From Pseudomonadota bacterium (lineage in GTDB: Bacteria > Pseudomonadota > Gammaproteobacteria > Burkholderiales > Burkholderiaceae): a DNA stretch of 61,301 nucleotides. Both the position numbers and the translations under genes were made by a program. The notes under the pieces are model-generated. The model saw only the letters and a list, made by a program, of their open reading frames with translations. It was not told the origin of the DNA and did not search any database. The DNA lies in contig JAEZQX010000576.1 of assembly GCA_023441105.1 (NCBI GenBank), positions 1 to 61,301 of the forward strand, written 5' to 3'. This document shows, one piece after another, positions 24,553 through 33,040 of the stretch; the first letter of the stretch is position 1; every line of letters starts with the position of its first letter.

Positions 24553-25463
24553 CTAAAGCATCGAGTCGCCACATGAAGCCGTCGGCTTCCGACAAGGCGG
24601 GCACGGGGGAGGCTTCGCCGGTCTTCCTGGTCCAGATCAGCGATACCCACATCCGCGAGGCCGGACGTCTCGCCTACAACAAGGTGGACACAGCGGCCGG
24701 CCTGCAGGCCACGATCCGGTCGGTCCTGTCATTGCGCCAGTCGCCCGACGCAGTCGTCGTGACCGGCGACCTCAGCGACTTCGGTCGGGCCGTCGAATAT
24801 GCGCGACTACGCGATCTGCTGGCGCCGCTGACGATGCCGCTCTACCTGCTGCCGGGCAATCATGACGATCGCCAGCGGCTGCGGGAAGCGTTTCCGGATC
24901 ATCCGTGGCTGGCCGCGACGGTACGGCTCGCGGACGGCGCCGCCCCCATCCAGTACGCTGCGCGCATCGGTGCCCTCCATCTGCTGACGCTCGACACCGT
25001 TGCGCCCGGCCAGAGCCATGGCGAGTTGTGCGACGCGCGGCTCGACTGGCTGGAGTCCGCCCTCGCCGACTGCGCCGGAGCGCCGGTCATCATCGCCATG
25101 CATCATCCCCCCTTCACGACGCTCATCGGGCACATGGACAAGATCGGGCTGATGTCCGGCGCCGGGCGGCTCGCGCAGATCGTCTCGCGACACGCCAATA
25201 TCGAGCGCATCGTCTGCGGCCACCTGCATCGCGCGATCGATGTGCGCTTTGCCGGCACGATCGCATCGACTTGTCCGGGTCCCGCGCACCAGGTGACGCT
25301 CGATCTGGATCCCGACGCTGCGTCGACATTCATGATGGAGCCGCCTGGATTCCGGGTTCTTGCCTGGACGGCAAGGACCGGCGTGGTGACCCACCTGGCG
25401 GCAAGCGGAAGCTTCGACGGGCCATACCCTTTTCATGAAGAGGGCGGCGGCCTGATCGATTGA
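24549..25463 (+). CDS. Class III metallophosphodiesterase, GpdQ/CpdA-like
   Basis: 304 aa with ATGA overlap with the ATPase gene. All binuclear-metal ligands are in place: Asp32 and His34 (ISDTH), Asp74 (VTGDLSDFGR), Asn104 (LPGNHDD), His185/186 (AMHHPP) and His225, His227 (GHLH). The pattern TLDT...PLYLLPGNHDD and the CPGPAHQVTLDL segment resemble GpdQ glycerophosphodiesterase and the cAMP phosphodiesterase CpdA. Context in an ABC import operon favours a scavenging role on an imported phosphodiester. No signal peptide, so it is cytoplasmic. Confidence 0.85.
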   Translation: MTKASSRHMKPSASDKAGTGEASPVFLVQISDTHIREAGRLAYNKVDTAAGLQATIRSVLSLRQSPDAVVVTGDLSDFGRAVEYARLRDLLAPLTMPLYLLPGNHDDRQRLREAFPDHPWLAATVRLADGAAPIQYAARIGALHLLTLDTVAPGQSHGELCDARLDWLESALADCAGAPVIIAMHHPPFTTLIGHMDKIGLMSGAGRLAQIVSRHANIERIVCGHLHRAIDVRFAGTIASTCPGPAHQVTLDLDPDAASTFMMEPPGFRVLAWTARTGVVTHLAASGSFDGPYPFHEEGGGLID

Positions 25464-25629
25464 GCAGGTGTCCCGAGCCGCGGGGCCACATGATCAAGCA
25501 GGGCCGGGATTCCGGGCGACGAGCGGAAACCAGGCAATGCGCAGGTGGGCCGCCGGATCGAGATCAAGTAGGAAGCGGCGGCATTCCGGCCGGATGCCGG
25601 GGGCACCTGGCCAGGCGTATCGCCGTCGA

Positions 25630-25697
25630 GTTACCTCCCGATTACCAACAGGCTGTCCGACTGCAGCGATCTGGATACCGTCGCGATGGACACTGCA
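25630..25697 (+). promoter_or_regulatory. Conserved upstream element B (partner of 15424-15491)
   Basis: This lies in the 314-bp gene-free stretch 25464-25777, whose remaining bases hold nothing I recognise. It shares GTTACCTCC, a second TTAC at an 11-bp step, GATAC and GGACACTGCA with the element at 15424, in identical spacing. The distance to the downstream ATG is 148 bp here and 143 bp there. The preservation of spacing despite drift elsewhere argues for a functional promoter region bound by one regulator. Confidence 0.5.
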
Positions 25698-25777
25698 ATC
25701 GCACATTGCCGGAGCATCGCGGGGCGGCAGCCCAGCGGGAACGCCGGCTCTCCGGGTCCTGACCGAGGGGTAGTTCC

Positions 25778-25993
25778 ATGAAGTTGCTCGAAGCGAATCC
25801 CGTCAAGGCACTGGCGCTCGCGGCGCTGCTCATCGTCTTTGCCGGCTCCATTCTTCTCGCTCATGCGGGACGCGGACAGCCGGCCGAGGTCCAGCCACAA
25901 GGCTCGGCTTCGCCGACATCGCAAGCCGGGGCTGCCGGCAAGACCGAGTGGATGATGGTCCCGCGCGGCAGCCTGATCGACGCGACACTGTGA
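25778..25993 (+). CDS. Small single-span membrane protein, paralogue of the 15567 gene
   Basis: 71 aa: MKLLEANPVK, then a hydrophobic helix ALALAALLIVFAGSILLAHAG (about residues 11-31) and a polar tail with QPAEVQPQG. The first 42 residues align without gaps to the 15567 product until the GRGQPA/DRQPA boundary, where one residue is inserted. GAGGGG lies upstream as a ribosome-binding site. No cysteine, so it is not an obvious lipoprotein. The function is unknown. Both copies share an upstream element and presumably respond to the same signal. Confidence 0.62.
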   Translation: MKLLEANPVKALALAALLIVFAGSILLAHAGRGQPAEVQPQGSASPTSQAGAAGKTEWMMVPRGSLIDATL

Positions 25994-26223
25994 CGCCGCA
26001 GCAACCCCGGCACTTGCCCGGCACTCGCTTGTGATGGCGAAGCGCCGGGCCGGGGCCGGCCGCGGCCTGGCGGTCGTGCGATGGCCGCGGCCACCGGATC
26101 TTTTCATGCGCGACACCTTGCTTGACTTCGCCGGTCGCCGGCCGTAGGGTCCGCGAAGCGGTTTCCGCAGCTCCGTCGCGCTTTTTCTCCTTGCGCCCCT
26201 TGTCTTACGCATCAGGAGACGAC

Positions 26224-27840
26224 ATGAAACCCGGTATGGCAGCCCTGCCCGCCACATTCGTGGCGGCATTCCTCTCGGCCGGCACGCCCGCCATCGCAGA
26301 CCAGGAAGATCACGCGCACGCGCGGCTCGGCTCGGTGCAGTTCCCGATCGGCTGCAATGCCGAGGCGCAGCGGCAGATGAATACCGCCATGGCCTACTAT
26401 CACTCGTTCGCCTGGCAGCACATCCGCGAACCGCTGGATCGGGTGCTCGAGGCCGATCCCTCGTGCGGCATGGCGCACTGGGCTCGGGCGCTGGCCAGCC
26501 TGGACAACCCCTTCGCCTGGCCTGCCGGCATCTCCGCGGCGGCTTTGGCCCAGGGGCCGGAGGTCCTGGAGAATGCCCGTCGCACCGGGCTGAAGGAGCA
26601 GAGGGAGCGTGACTACGTCGATGCCCTCGAATCCTTCTTCAAGGACCATGCCAAGCTCGACCATCGCACTCGCGCCAGGACGCTGGAGGCGGCGCTGGAG
26701 CAGGTGATGCAGCGCTACCCGGAGGATTCCGAAGCGGCCACGCTCTATGCGCTCATCTTGTCGGCGAACTTCGACCCCGCCGACAAGAAGTACACGAACC
26801 AGCTGAAGGCAGCGAAGATCCTCGAGCCGATCTTCGAGCAGCAACCGGATCACCCCGGGGCGGCGCATTATCTGATCCACAGCTACGACTATCCGCCGAT
26901 CGCCAAGCACGGTCTCGAAGCTGCCCGGCGCTATGGCGACATTGCGCCGGATGCGCCGCACGCCTTGCACATGCCGTCCCATATCTTCACGCGGGTCGGA
27001 GCGTGGCAGGAGTCGGTCAGGGCCAATCAGGCTTCAGCCAGCGTCGGCACCGACAAGACGTTCGACAAGTGGCATGCATTCGACTACATGGTCTACGCGC
27101 ACCTGCAACTAGGGGAGGACGCGGCCGCCCGCAAGGTGGTCTCCGAGGCCCTGAGCAATCCGGCGCGGGTCGATCATTTCGCTACGGCCTACGCCTATGC
27201 GGCAATGCCGGCCCGCCTGGCCGTCGAACGCGGCAACTGGAAAGATGCGGCCAAGCTGGATCTCACGCCCAGCGATGGCTTCCCCTGGGCCAAGTACCCG
27301 CAAGCCGAAGCCATCAACGCCTTCGCCAGAGGGCTGGGTGCCGCGATGACCGGTGAAGCGGCCGCCGCACGCGTGGAGGTTGCGCGGCTCGAGAAGCTTC
27401 GCGACGTGACCGCCAGCCGCAAGCTTGCCTACTGGGTGGAGGAGATCGACATCCAGGCAGGCGTGGTCGGCGGGATGGTCCTTTGCGCAGACGGCAGGCG
27501 CGCCGAGTGCCTGCAGACATTGCGATCGGCAGCCGCCCGCGAGGATGCCAGCGAGAAGCATGTCGTGACGCCCGGGCGCCTGGTGCCCGCGCGCGAGGTT
27601 CTCGCCTACGTCACCCTCGACAGCGGCGATGCGGCGGCGGCGCTGCGCGAGTTCGAAGGCGTACTGGAGCAGGAACCCAACCGGCTCGCGGCCTTCGCCG
27701 GGGCGGCCGATGCGGCACAACGAGCGGGCGACCCGGAGAAGGCAAAGGCTTATTCGGCCAAGGTCATGGAGCTGACGAAGACCGCCGACTCGCCGGTCGC
27801 GGAGGTGGCGCAGGTGAAGCGCCTGCTGGGCAGGCAGTGA
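26224..27840 (+). CDS. Exported TPR-repeat protein of unknown function
   Basis: 538 aa. ATG at 26224 follows AGGAGACG and begins a signal peptide (ALPATFVAAFLSAGTPAIA); the longer reading from 26122 lacks these. The mature protein is helical with repeated TPR-like units (MNTAMAYYHSFAWQHIREPL, EADPSCGMAHWARAL, then LREFEGVLEQEPNRLAAFAGAADAAQRAGDPEKAKAY near the C-terminus). The block APHALHMPSHIFTRVGAWQ is a recognisable conserved core. It is likely a periplasmic or secreted scaffold. The 230-bp gap upstream has inverted GGCCGCGGCC copies but no clear promoter. Confidence 0.75.
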   Translation: MKPGMAALPATFVAAFLSAGTPAIADQEDHAHARLGSVQFPIGCNAEAQRQMNTAMAYYHSFAWQHIREPLDRVLEADPSCGMAHWARALASLDNPFAWPAGISAAALAQGPEVLENARRTGLKEQRERDYVDALESFFKDHAKLDHRTRARTLEAALEQVMQRYPEDSEAATLYALILSANFDPADKKYTNQLKAAKILEPIFEQQPDHPGAAHYLIHSYDYPPIAKHGLEAARRYGDIAPDAPHALHMPSHIFTRVGAWQESVRANQASASVGTDKTFDKWHAFDYMVYAHLQLGEDAAARKVVSEALSNPARVDHFATAYAYAAMPARLAVERGNWKDAAKLDLTPSDGFPWAKYPQAEAINAFARGLGAAMTGEAAAARVEVARLEKLRDVTASRKLAYWVEEIDIQAGVVGGMVLCADGRRAECLQTLRSAAAREDASEKHVVTPGRLVPAREVLAYVTLDSGDAAAALREFEGVLEQEPNRLAAFAGAADAAQRAGDPEKAKAYSAKVMELTKTADSPVAEVAQVKRLLGRQ

Positions 27841-27897
27841 ATCGATTCCGACGGGGGCGACGGCACCTTCAGGCCGCACGGCCCACCGGGCACGGCG

Positions 27898-28539
27898 TCA
27901 CCCCAAGGCGGTGTCCTGCTGCGCAGCCTCCGGCTCCGCCATCCTGGCACAATCGGCCAGGTCTATGGGCCGTCCGACGGTCAGCGCCCGGCGCAGCGAC
28001 TCGTCCATCGCGAGGCATGGCGAGTCCGCCAGCACCCCCAGCGCGTCGAGCAACTTGACCCAGAATGCCCGCCCGGCGGCGGTGGCGGCGATGTCGAAGA
28101 TCTCGCCGTCGCCATAACCATGCGCCCTGAGCGCCGCCACCTGAGCCTCGGTGATGCGGGTCGCGTCGGTCGCGACCTGCCGCGCGAAGCCGACCATGGC
28201 TTGCTCGGCATCGCCGAGGATGCCGGCGCCATCACCGTCCGCGAGCGCGCAGATCTGCTCGTGGCTGAAGAACTCGGCGAGCGCCTTGCCATGCACCAGG
28301 GCGCAGGCCGAGTTGCCGAGCGCATAAGCAGCGGTGAAGGTGACCAGCTCGAATCGACGCTTGTCCATCGGCCGCCGGATCTCGGTCAATAGTTGCCCCC
28401 AGCGCGCCAGCACCTCCGGGCGGTGGCAGAACACCTTCGCGTAGTTCGGCACGAAGCCCCAGGCGTGCTGCTGGCGCAGGTACATGGCAGCCAGGGCGCC
28501 CTCGGCTGCCTCGGGTGGCGTGGTGTCGATGAATGCCAT
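27898..28539 (-). CDS. Carboxymuconolactone decarboxylase/AhpD-like family protein
   Basis: 213 aa. ATG at 28539 is preferred because GGAGGTGACC precedes it. The N-terminal half (AAMYLRQQHAWGFVPNYAKVFCHRPEVL) and the ELVTFTAAYALGNSACALVHGKAL segment place it in the AhpD-like superfamily. AhpD uses a CxxC...H motif. Here the second Cys and the His (CALVH) remain but the first position is Asn, so a disulfide-based peroxidase cycle is doubtful. It is the last gene of the 33040-27898 operon, 13 bp after the 2-oxoglutarate oxygenase. Confidence 0.78.
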   Translation of the reverse strand: MAFIDTTPPEAAEGALAAMYLRQQHAWGFVPNYAKVFCHRPEVLARWGQLLTEIRRPMDKRRFELVTFTAAYALGNSACALVHGKALAEFFSHEQICALADGDGAGILGDAEQAMVGFARQVATDATRITEAQVAALRAHGYGDGEIFDIAATAAGRAFWVKLLDALGVLADSPCLAMDESLRRALTVGRPIDLADCARMAEPEAAQQDTALG

Positions 28540-28552
28540 GGTGGTCACCTCC

Positions 28553-29494
28553 TCACCGGCGGTAATGATGGATCTGGACCTCTTCGCCGATGTCGGCATA
28601 GTCGCCGGCGGCCCGCAAGTCGCGGAACTCGCGCCAGCTGATGCGACGGTACGCGGCTGGTCGATCGCGGGAGACCGTGGCCGGCAGTGGCTCGTAGCAG
28701 GTCTCGTATGACGGATTCAGGAAGAATGGAATGCTGTAGCGATCGGATGTCGAATTCGTCAGCACGCGATGCGGCGCCGCCCGGTACCGGTCGTTCGACC
28801 ATACCTGCACGATGTCGCCGATGTTCACCACGAGCGCGTCGCCTCGCGGCTGCACCAGGTGCCAGCTCCCCTCGCGTTGCACTTCCAGTCCCGGCTGCTC
28901 GTCCTGCATCAGGATGGTGAGCGCGCCGGCGTCGGTGTGTTCGCCTACGCCGAAGATGTCCTGCACTGCGCCTCGCCCGTCGCCGACTCCGGCTCTCGGG
29001 TAGAAGTTCAGGCGCAGGAAGCTCGTGTGCGCACCCTCCTCGAAACCGGCTGCCAATCCCTGGCCGTCGACACCGAGGTTCGTCGCGATCACCGACAGCA
29101 GGCGCAGCGACAGCGCCATGCAACGCGCATAGCAGGCCCGGACCGCCGGCTCGAAATGCTGGCGGATCGGCCCGTCGGGCCAGCGCGGCGCGCGCCCGTC
29201 ACCTCGATCGGGACCGAAGTCGTAGATCTCCTTGCGGTCCTGCCGGTTCTTGGTCAGCTCCCGGTCGAAGAAGCCCCACGGATTGTCCGCGTCGCGCAGG
29301 ATGCGGTGCTTGTCCGCGGTCGGCTGCTGGAAGAACCTGTGCGACTGGGCGAAGATCGCGTCGATGACGGCTTGCTCGACGCCATGACGGGTCACCTGGA
29401 AGAAGCCCCAATCGCGGCAAGCCCGATCGATGGCGGCGTGCACGGCGGGGCTGCCGAGCTCGCGGATGTCGATGACCGGAACGACATCGTCCAT
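28553..29494 (-). CDS. Isopenicillin N synthase-like 2-oxoglutarate/Fe(II) oxygenase
   Basis: 313 aa from the ATG at 29494; the longer reading overlaps the cysteine synthase gene. The N-terminal IPNS/DIOX region begins PVIDIRELG and has ACRDWGFFQVTRHGV. The jelly-roll core has the iron ligands His186 and Asp188 (GEHTDAGALTILMQD) and His242 (APHRVLT), plus Arg252-x-Ser254 (RYSIPFF) for 2-oxoglutarate. It should hydroxylate or desaturate a small organic molecule. It is embedded between the CysK-glutaredoxin fusion and the AhpD-like gene. The substrate is unknown. Confidence 0.88.
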   Translation of the reverse strand: MDDVVPVIDIRELGSPAVHAAIDRACRDWGFFQVTRHGVEQAVIDAIFAQSHRFFQQPTADKHRILRDADNPWGFFDRELTKNRQDRKEIYDFGPDRGDGRAPRWPDGPIRQHFEPAVRACYARCMALSLRLLSVIATNLGVDGQGLAAGFEEGAHTSFLRLNFYPRAGVGDGRGAVQDIFGVGEHTDAGALTILMQDEQPGLEVQREGSWHLVQPRGDALVVNIGDIVQVWSNDRYRAAPHRVLTNSTSDRYSIPFFLNPSYETCYEPLPATVSRDRPAAYRRISWREFRDLRAAGDYADIGEEVQIHHYRR

Positions 29495-29531
29495 GGTGCA
29501 TTCCTGCGACGCTGGCGGACCGGTCGAGCGG

Positions 29532-31028
29532 TCAGGCGGTGCGGCGCGGATGCAGCCACTTGGGCAGCAGCGCGTAGGGATCGACATGGACGTCGCGCGC
29601 GTGCCCGACAGCCGCATCGTCGAGGAGCTTGTGCATGCGTCCCGCCTGCATTGCATCGAACAGCTCGGTGCAGCCGCCGACATGCGTGCCGCCGATGTAG
29701 ATCTGCGGGATCGTCGGCGAGCCGGTGCGCCGCTTCAGCACGGCGCGGATCCGGCTGCCCATGTCGTCCTCCTGCAGCGCCGCCGAATCGATGTCGACGC
29801 TCCGGTAACCGATGTCCAGGCGCGCGAAGAGCTTGCGGACGGCCCAGCAGAACTCGCACCACTCGAGCGCGAACATCACCACGCCATGCTCGCGCACGAC
29901 GTCGCTGACGAACGCCTCGGCAATCGCGTCGACCGCCGCGGACGACTCCTGCGGCAGGAGCGTCAAAGGTGCGGCAGCCGGCGGGGCATCGAAGCGACAG
30001 CCCGGCGTCGACCGTGAGAGTTCCAGCTCCTCCTCGTTCATGTCGACGTCGATCTGGTCGAACAGCGGCGTCGACAGGTAGCGCTCGCCGGTATCCGGCA
30101 GCATGCAGACGATGTTGCTGCCTGGGGGCGCCCGCCGTGCAACCTCCAGGGCCGCGGCGAGCGTGGCGCCGCTCGATATGCCGACGAAGATGCCCTCGCG
30201 GGTCGCGAGTTCCCGCGCCAGCCGCAGCGCCTCGTTGCCCGGCACCGGCACGATCTCGTCGACCAGCCCTTCGTCCAGCGCCTTCTCCGCAAGGCTCGAC
30301 ACGAAGTCCGGGCTCCAGCCCTGCATCAGATGCGGCCGAAACTGCGGATGGCTCGCGGCGGGCTGGCCGGCTGCGTCGCGTGCCTGGCGGATGCCGCTGC
30401 CGAGGAGCGGCGAGTTGTCCGGCTCGGCCGCGATCACGCGGATGCCGGCATCGGCTGCCTTCAGGCCGCGTGCCGCTCCGAGCAGCGTCCCGCCGGTGCC
30501 GAAGCCGGTCACGAAGGCATGGATCGGCTCGCCGGCGAAATCGGCAAGGATCTCGCGGGCGGTTGTCCGGGTGTGCACCTCGGCATTGGCCTCGTTGTCG
30601 AACTGGCGGCACAGGAACCAGCCATGCGCCTCGGCCAGTTCGATGGCCTTGTTCAGCATACCCGTGCCCTTCTCGGCGGCGGGGGTGAGCACCACGCGGG
30701 CCCCGAGGAAGCGCAGCAGCTTGCGGCGCTCGACACTGAAGCTCTCGGCCATCGTCACGACAAGCGGGTAGCCCTTCTGGGCGCACACCATCGCCAGGCC
30801 GATCCCGGTGTTGCCACTGGTCGCCTCGATCACCGTCTGCCCCGGTTTCAGCGCACCACGGCGCTCGGCGTCCTCGATCACCGCGCGCGCCATCCGGTCC
30901 TTCACCGAGCCCAGCGGATTGAACGACTCCACCTTGACGTAGAGGTTGATGTCCTCCGGGGCCAGCTTGTGGAGCTTGACCAGCGGCGTGTTGCCGATGG
31001 TCTGCACGATGTTGTCATAGCGGGCCAT
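29532..31028 (-). CDS. Cysteine synthase fused to C-terminal glutaredoxin
   Basis: 498 aa in two parts. Residues 1-320 are a CysK-type PLP enzyme: PLP lysine K43 in NPLGSVKDRM, substrate-binding SGNTG at 71-75, PLP-phosphate loop GTGGT at 177-181 and GISSGATLAAAL. It replaces the acetyl group of O-acetylserine or a similar donor with a sulfur nucleophile. Residues about 375-480 are a glutaredoxin: WCEFC at 390-394, TIPQ at 439-442 and GGCTEL. The fusion suggests the reductase reduces a disulfide or persulfide sulfur donor at the synthase. It overlaps the monooxygenase gene by 14 bp. It may be a specialised rather than housekeeping synthase. Confidence 0.9.
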   Translation of the reverse strand: MARYDNIVQTIGNTPLVKLHKLAPEDINLYVKVESFNPLGSVKDRMARAVIEDAERRGALKPGQTVIEATSGNTGIGLAMVCAQKGYPLVVTMAESFSVERRKLLRFLGARVVLTPAAEKGTGMLNKAIELAEAHGWFLCRQFDNEANAEVHTRTTAREILADFAGEPIHAFVTGFGTGGTLLGAARGLKAADAGIRVIAAEPDNSPLLGSGIRQARDAAGQPAASHPQFRPHLMQGWSPDFVSSLAEKALDEGLVDEIVPVPGNEALRLARELATREGIFVGISSGATLAAALEVARRAPPGSNIVCMLPDTGERYLSTPLFDQIDVDMNEEELELSRSTPGCRFDAPPAAAPLTLLPQESSAAVDAIAEAFVSDVVREHGVVMFALEWCEFCWAVRKLFARLDIGYRSVDIDSAALQEDDMGSRIRAVLKRRTGSPTIPQIYIGGTHVGGCTELFDAMQAGRMHKLLDDAAVGHARDVHVDPYALLPKWLHPRRTA

Positions 31029-32403
31029 GGGCGTGCCTCATGAGGGGATCGATCATTCCCGGGCCCCGATCCTGCGGCCGCCCGGACGGCACCGGCGTGA
31101 TGCTCGATAGGGACCCCGCTCCCAGCGCCCGCCATGACGGGGCGGCCGGGATCCGCAACGGAGCGCAACCGAGATAGGCCGCAAGGTGGGCGCCGAGATC
31201 GCGCGCATCGTCCTCGGCGCCGTGCATGAAGCTCGACTTGCGACGCCGCAGGAACGGCAGGCCCAACACATACAGGCCGGGGGCGTCGACCACCCCCCCA
31301 TCATGCTTCAGCGCGCCCTGGCGGTCGAACACCGGCAGGTGCAGCCACGAATGATCGGCACCCAGGCCGGTGGCCCAGATCACGGTCCGGATGTCGTCGC
31401 CCAAGCCGAGCTGCAGCCTGGGCGAATCCCCCACCGCGGTCGGCGCATATCGTTCGGCCGGATCGACCTTCCAGGCCGGGGGGTTGTCCGCAATCCACTG
31501 GTCGATCGCATCGAGCAGCCGGTTCATCTTCAGGTCCGCCAAGGCGCAGACGTTGCGCAGCGAGCCTGAGAACAACGCCTGTCGTCCGCGCACCGCCGCC
31601 AAGCGACCGACGACCTCGACGCCCTGGGCGCGCAGCGCGTTGACGTCGAGGGTGGCCCGCTGCGGCGAGCCGACCAGCTGCGGCGATGGCACGCGCCGCG
31701 CGCGAACCGGATCGTCCACTTCCTCGATGCGTTGGTCCAGCAGCCCCGAGGCAAGCATCCACCACTGGATGTCGCGGCCGCGGTAGACACGCGGCAACCG
31801 GACATGCTCTCCGAGGGCGAGTGTCACCTGCCGCCCGGTGCACTGGATTTCCTGCGCCAGCTGCACCCCGGTGGCAGAGCCGCCGACGACCAGGACGCCA
31901 CCGTCGCCAAGCTGGGCCGGATTGCGATAGCTGCGAGCCGAGAACTGCTGCACCTCGGACGGCATGCTTTCGGCGGCCCGCGGCAGGAGCGGCCGGTTGA
32001 AGGCGCCGCTGGCGAGCACCACGACGCGGCACCGCCAGGTGTCGCGGTCGGTGACCACCCGATAGCCGTGCTGGCGCGGCTCCACCCGCGTCACCGTAGT
32101 CCGGGTCAGAACCGGGGCCGCCACCGCCGCGGCGTAGCGCGATACGAAATCCGCCACCTCGGGGGCGCTCATGTAGCCGTCCGGATCGCAGCCCTGGTAG
32201 TGCCAGCCCGGAAGTCGGCACAACCAGTTGGGCGTGAGCAGGCGCAGGCTGTCCCAGCGCTCGGTGCGCCAGGCATTGGCGACCTCGCCACGCTCGAGCA
32301 CCACGTGCTCGATGGCGCGCTGCGCCAGCTCGCGACTCATCGCCAGACCGCTGTGGCCGGCACCGATGATGACCACGTCGATGGCGCGTCCCGCACTCAT
32401 CAT
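31015..32403 (-). CDS. FAD/NAD(P)-binding flavin monooxygenase-like oxidoreductase
   Basis: 462 aa. It has two Rossmann motifs, FAD-binding VVIIGAGHSGLAMS at 10-23 and NADPH-binding VVGGSATGVQLAQE at 172-185, and an ATGLGADHSWL motif near residue 345 typical of flavin monooxygenases of the CzcO/YUC type. Such enzymes oxygenate sulfur, nitrogen or carbonyl centres. Its 3' end overlaps the CysK-glutaredoxin start. ATG at 32403 or 32400 cannot be separated. Inference: it oxidises a thioether, thiol or amine linked to the operon's sulfur chemistry. Confidence 0.87.
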   Translation of the reverse strand: MMSAGRAIDVVIIGAGHSGLAMSRELAQRAIEHVVLERGEVANAWRTERWDSLRLLTPNWLCRLPGWHYQGCDPDGYMSAPEVADFVSRYAAAVAAPVLTRTTVTRVEPRQHGYRVVTDRDTWRCRVVVLASGAFNRPLLPRAAESMPSEVQQFSARSYRNPAQLGDGGVLVVGGSATGVQLAQEIQCTGRQVTLALGEHVRLPRVYRGRDIQWWMLASGLLDQRIEEVDDPVRARRVPSPQLVGSPQRATLDVNALRAQGVEVVGRLAAVRGRQALFSGSLRNVCALADLKMNRLLDAIDQWIADNPPAWKVDPAERYAPTAVGDSPRLQLGLGDDIRTVIWATGLGADHSWLHLPVFDRQGALKHDGGVVDAPGLYVLGLPFLRRRKSSFMHGAEDDARDLGAHLAAYLGCAPLRIPAAPSWRALGAGSLSSITPVPSGRPQDRGPGMIDPLMRHAHGPL

Positions 32404-32452
32404 GCCACCGCGTCTGCTGAAGGAATCTTCCCGTCGGCCACGCAGTGCTACG

Positions 32453-33040
32453 TCATGCCTTGCGCGTCGTGACCGTCACATCGGTCGGATTGGTGACGAT
32501 GTCGAACACGGCCGACCGCTTCTGAGACTGGGCCACCAGCGCTGCGATCTGCTCCGGCGTGGCGTCGGCATCGATCTCGTAATGCACCTTGATGCCGTCG
32601 AAGCCGTTGCGCACGTGCTCGTCGATGCCCAGTATTCCCTGCAGATCCATGCCGGCCTCCAGCGTCGCCTTCACCGATCGCAGCTGGATGTTGCGGTTCT
32701 GCGCCACCGCTGCAATGCCGGCAGTGAGGCAGCCGGCGAGGCCCACGAGCACGAACTCAACCGGGGTGGCGCCGTTATCCGGCGAGGCGAAGATCTCCGG
32801 ATGATCCGAATCGAACTGGTAGGTCTGGCGGTGCTTCTGCTCGGCCCCGAGGCCGAAGAAGCCGTCGACGGTGGCGCGGCTGTGAGTGCCGCGCAGCCAT
32901 TCGCTGCTGGCGCGCCACTTGAAGCTCGCAGCGGCCGGGGTTTCGGTCAACGCTTCACGGGCGCCCAGCAGTGCGGCAACGTTGACGCCGTTGTCCACCG
33001 TGCTTGGGGTGGAAGAAGCCATGGTAGCGGTAGATGTCAT
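32453..33040 (-). CDS. OsmC-family thiol protein
   Basis: 195 aa. CAGGAG precedes the ATG. The conserved core is present: HSRATVDGFFGLGAEQKHR, SPDNGATPVEFVLVGLAGC (Cys104) TAGIAAVAQNRNIQL and a C-terminal SAVFDIVTNPTDVTV. Only one of the two usual cysteines is present, since the second-Cys block reads SAVFD. It resembles the OsmC subgroup of single-Cys proteins rather than classical Ohr. It is the first gene of a five-gene operon and lies behind a promoter at 33194-33223. A role in reacting with hydroperoxides or electrophiles is plausible. Confidence 0.85.
   Translation of the reverse strand: MTSTATMASSTPSTVDNGVNVAALLGAREALTETPAAASFKWRASSEWLRGTHSRATVDGFFGLGAEQKHRQTYQFDSDHPEIFASPDNGATPVEFVLVGLAGCLTAGIAAVAQNRNIQLRSVKATLEAGMDLQGILGIDEHVRNGFDGIKVHYEIDADATPEQIAALVAQSQKRSAVFDIVTNPTDVTVTTRKA

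Noticed and set aside
15567..25993. Mobile element or transposition-derived duplication linking the two small genes
   Set aside because: No terminal repeats, transposase or target duplications; similarity is limited to the gene and its upstream element and has drifted.
26060..26110. Inverted GGCCGCGGCC copies followed by CTTTT, a possible terminator
   Set aside because: Each copy is self-palindromic and common in GC-rich DNA; stem, loop and T run are not convincing.
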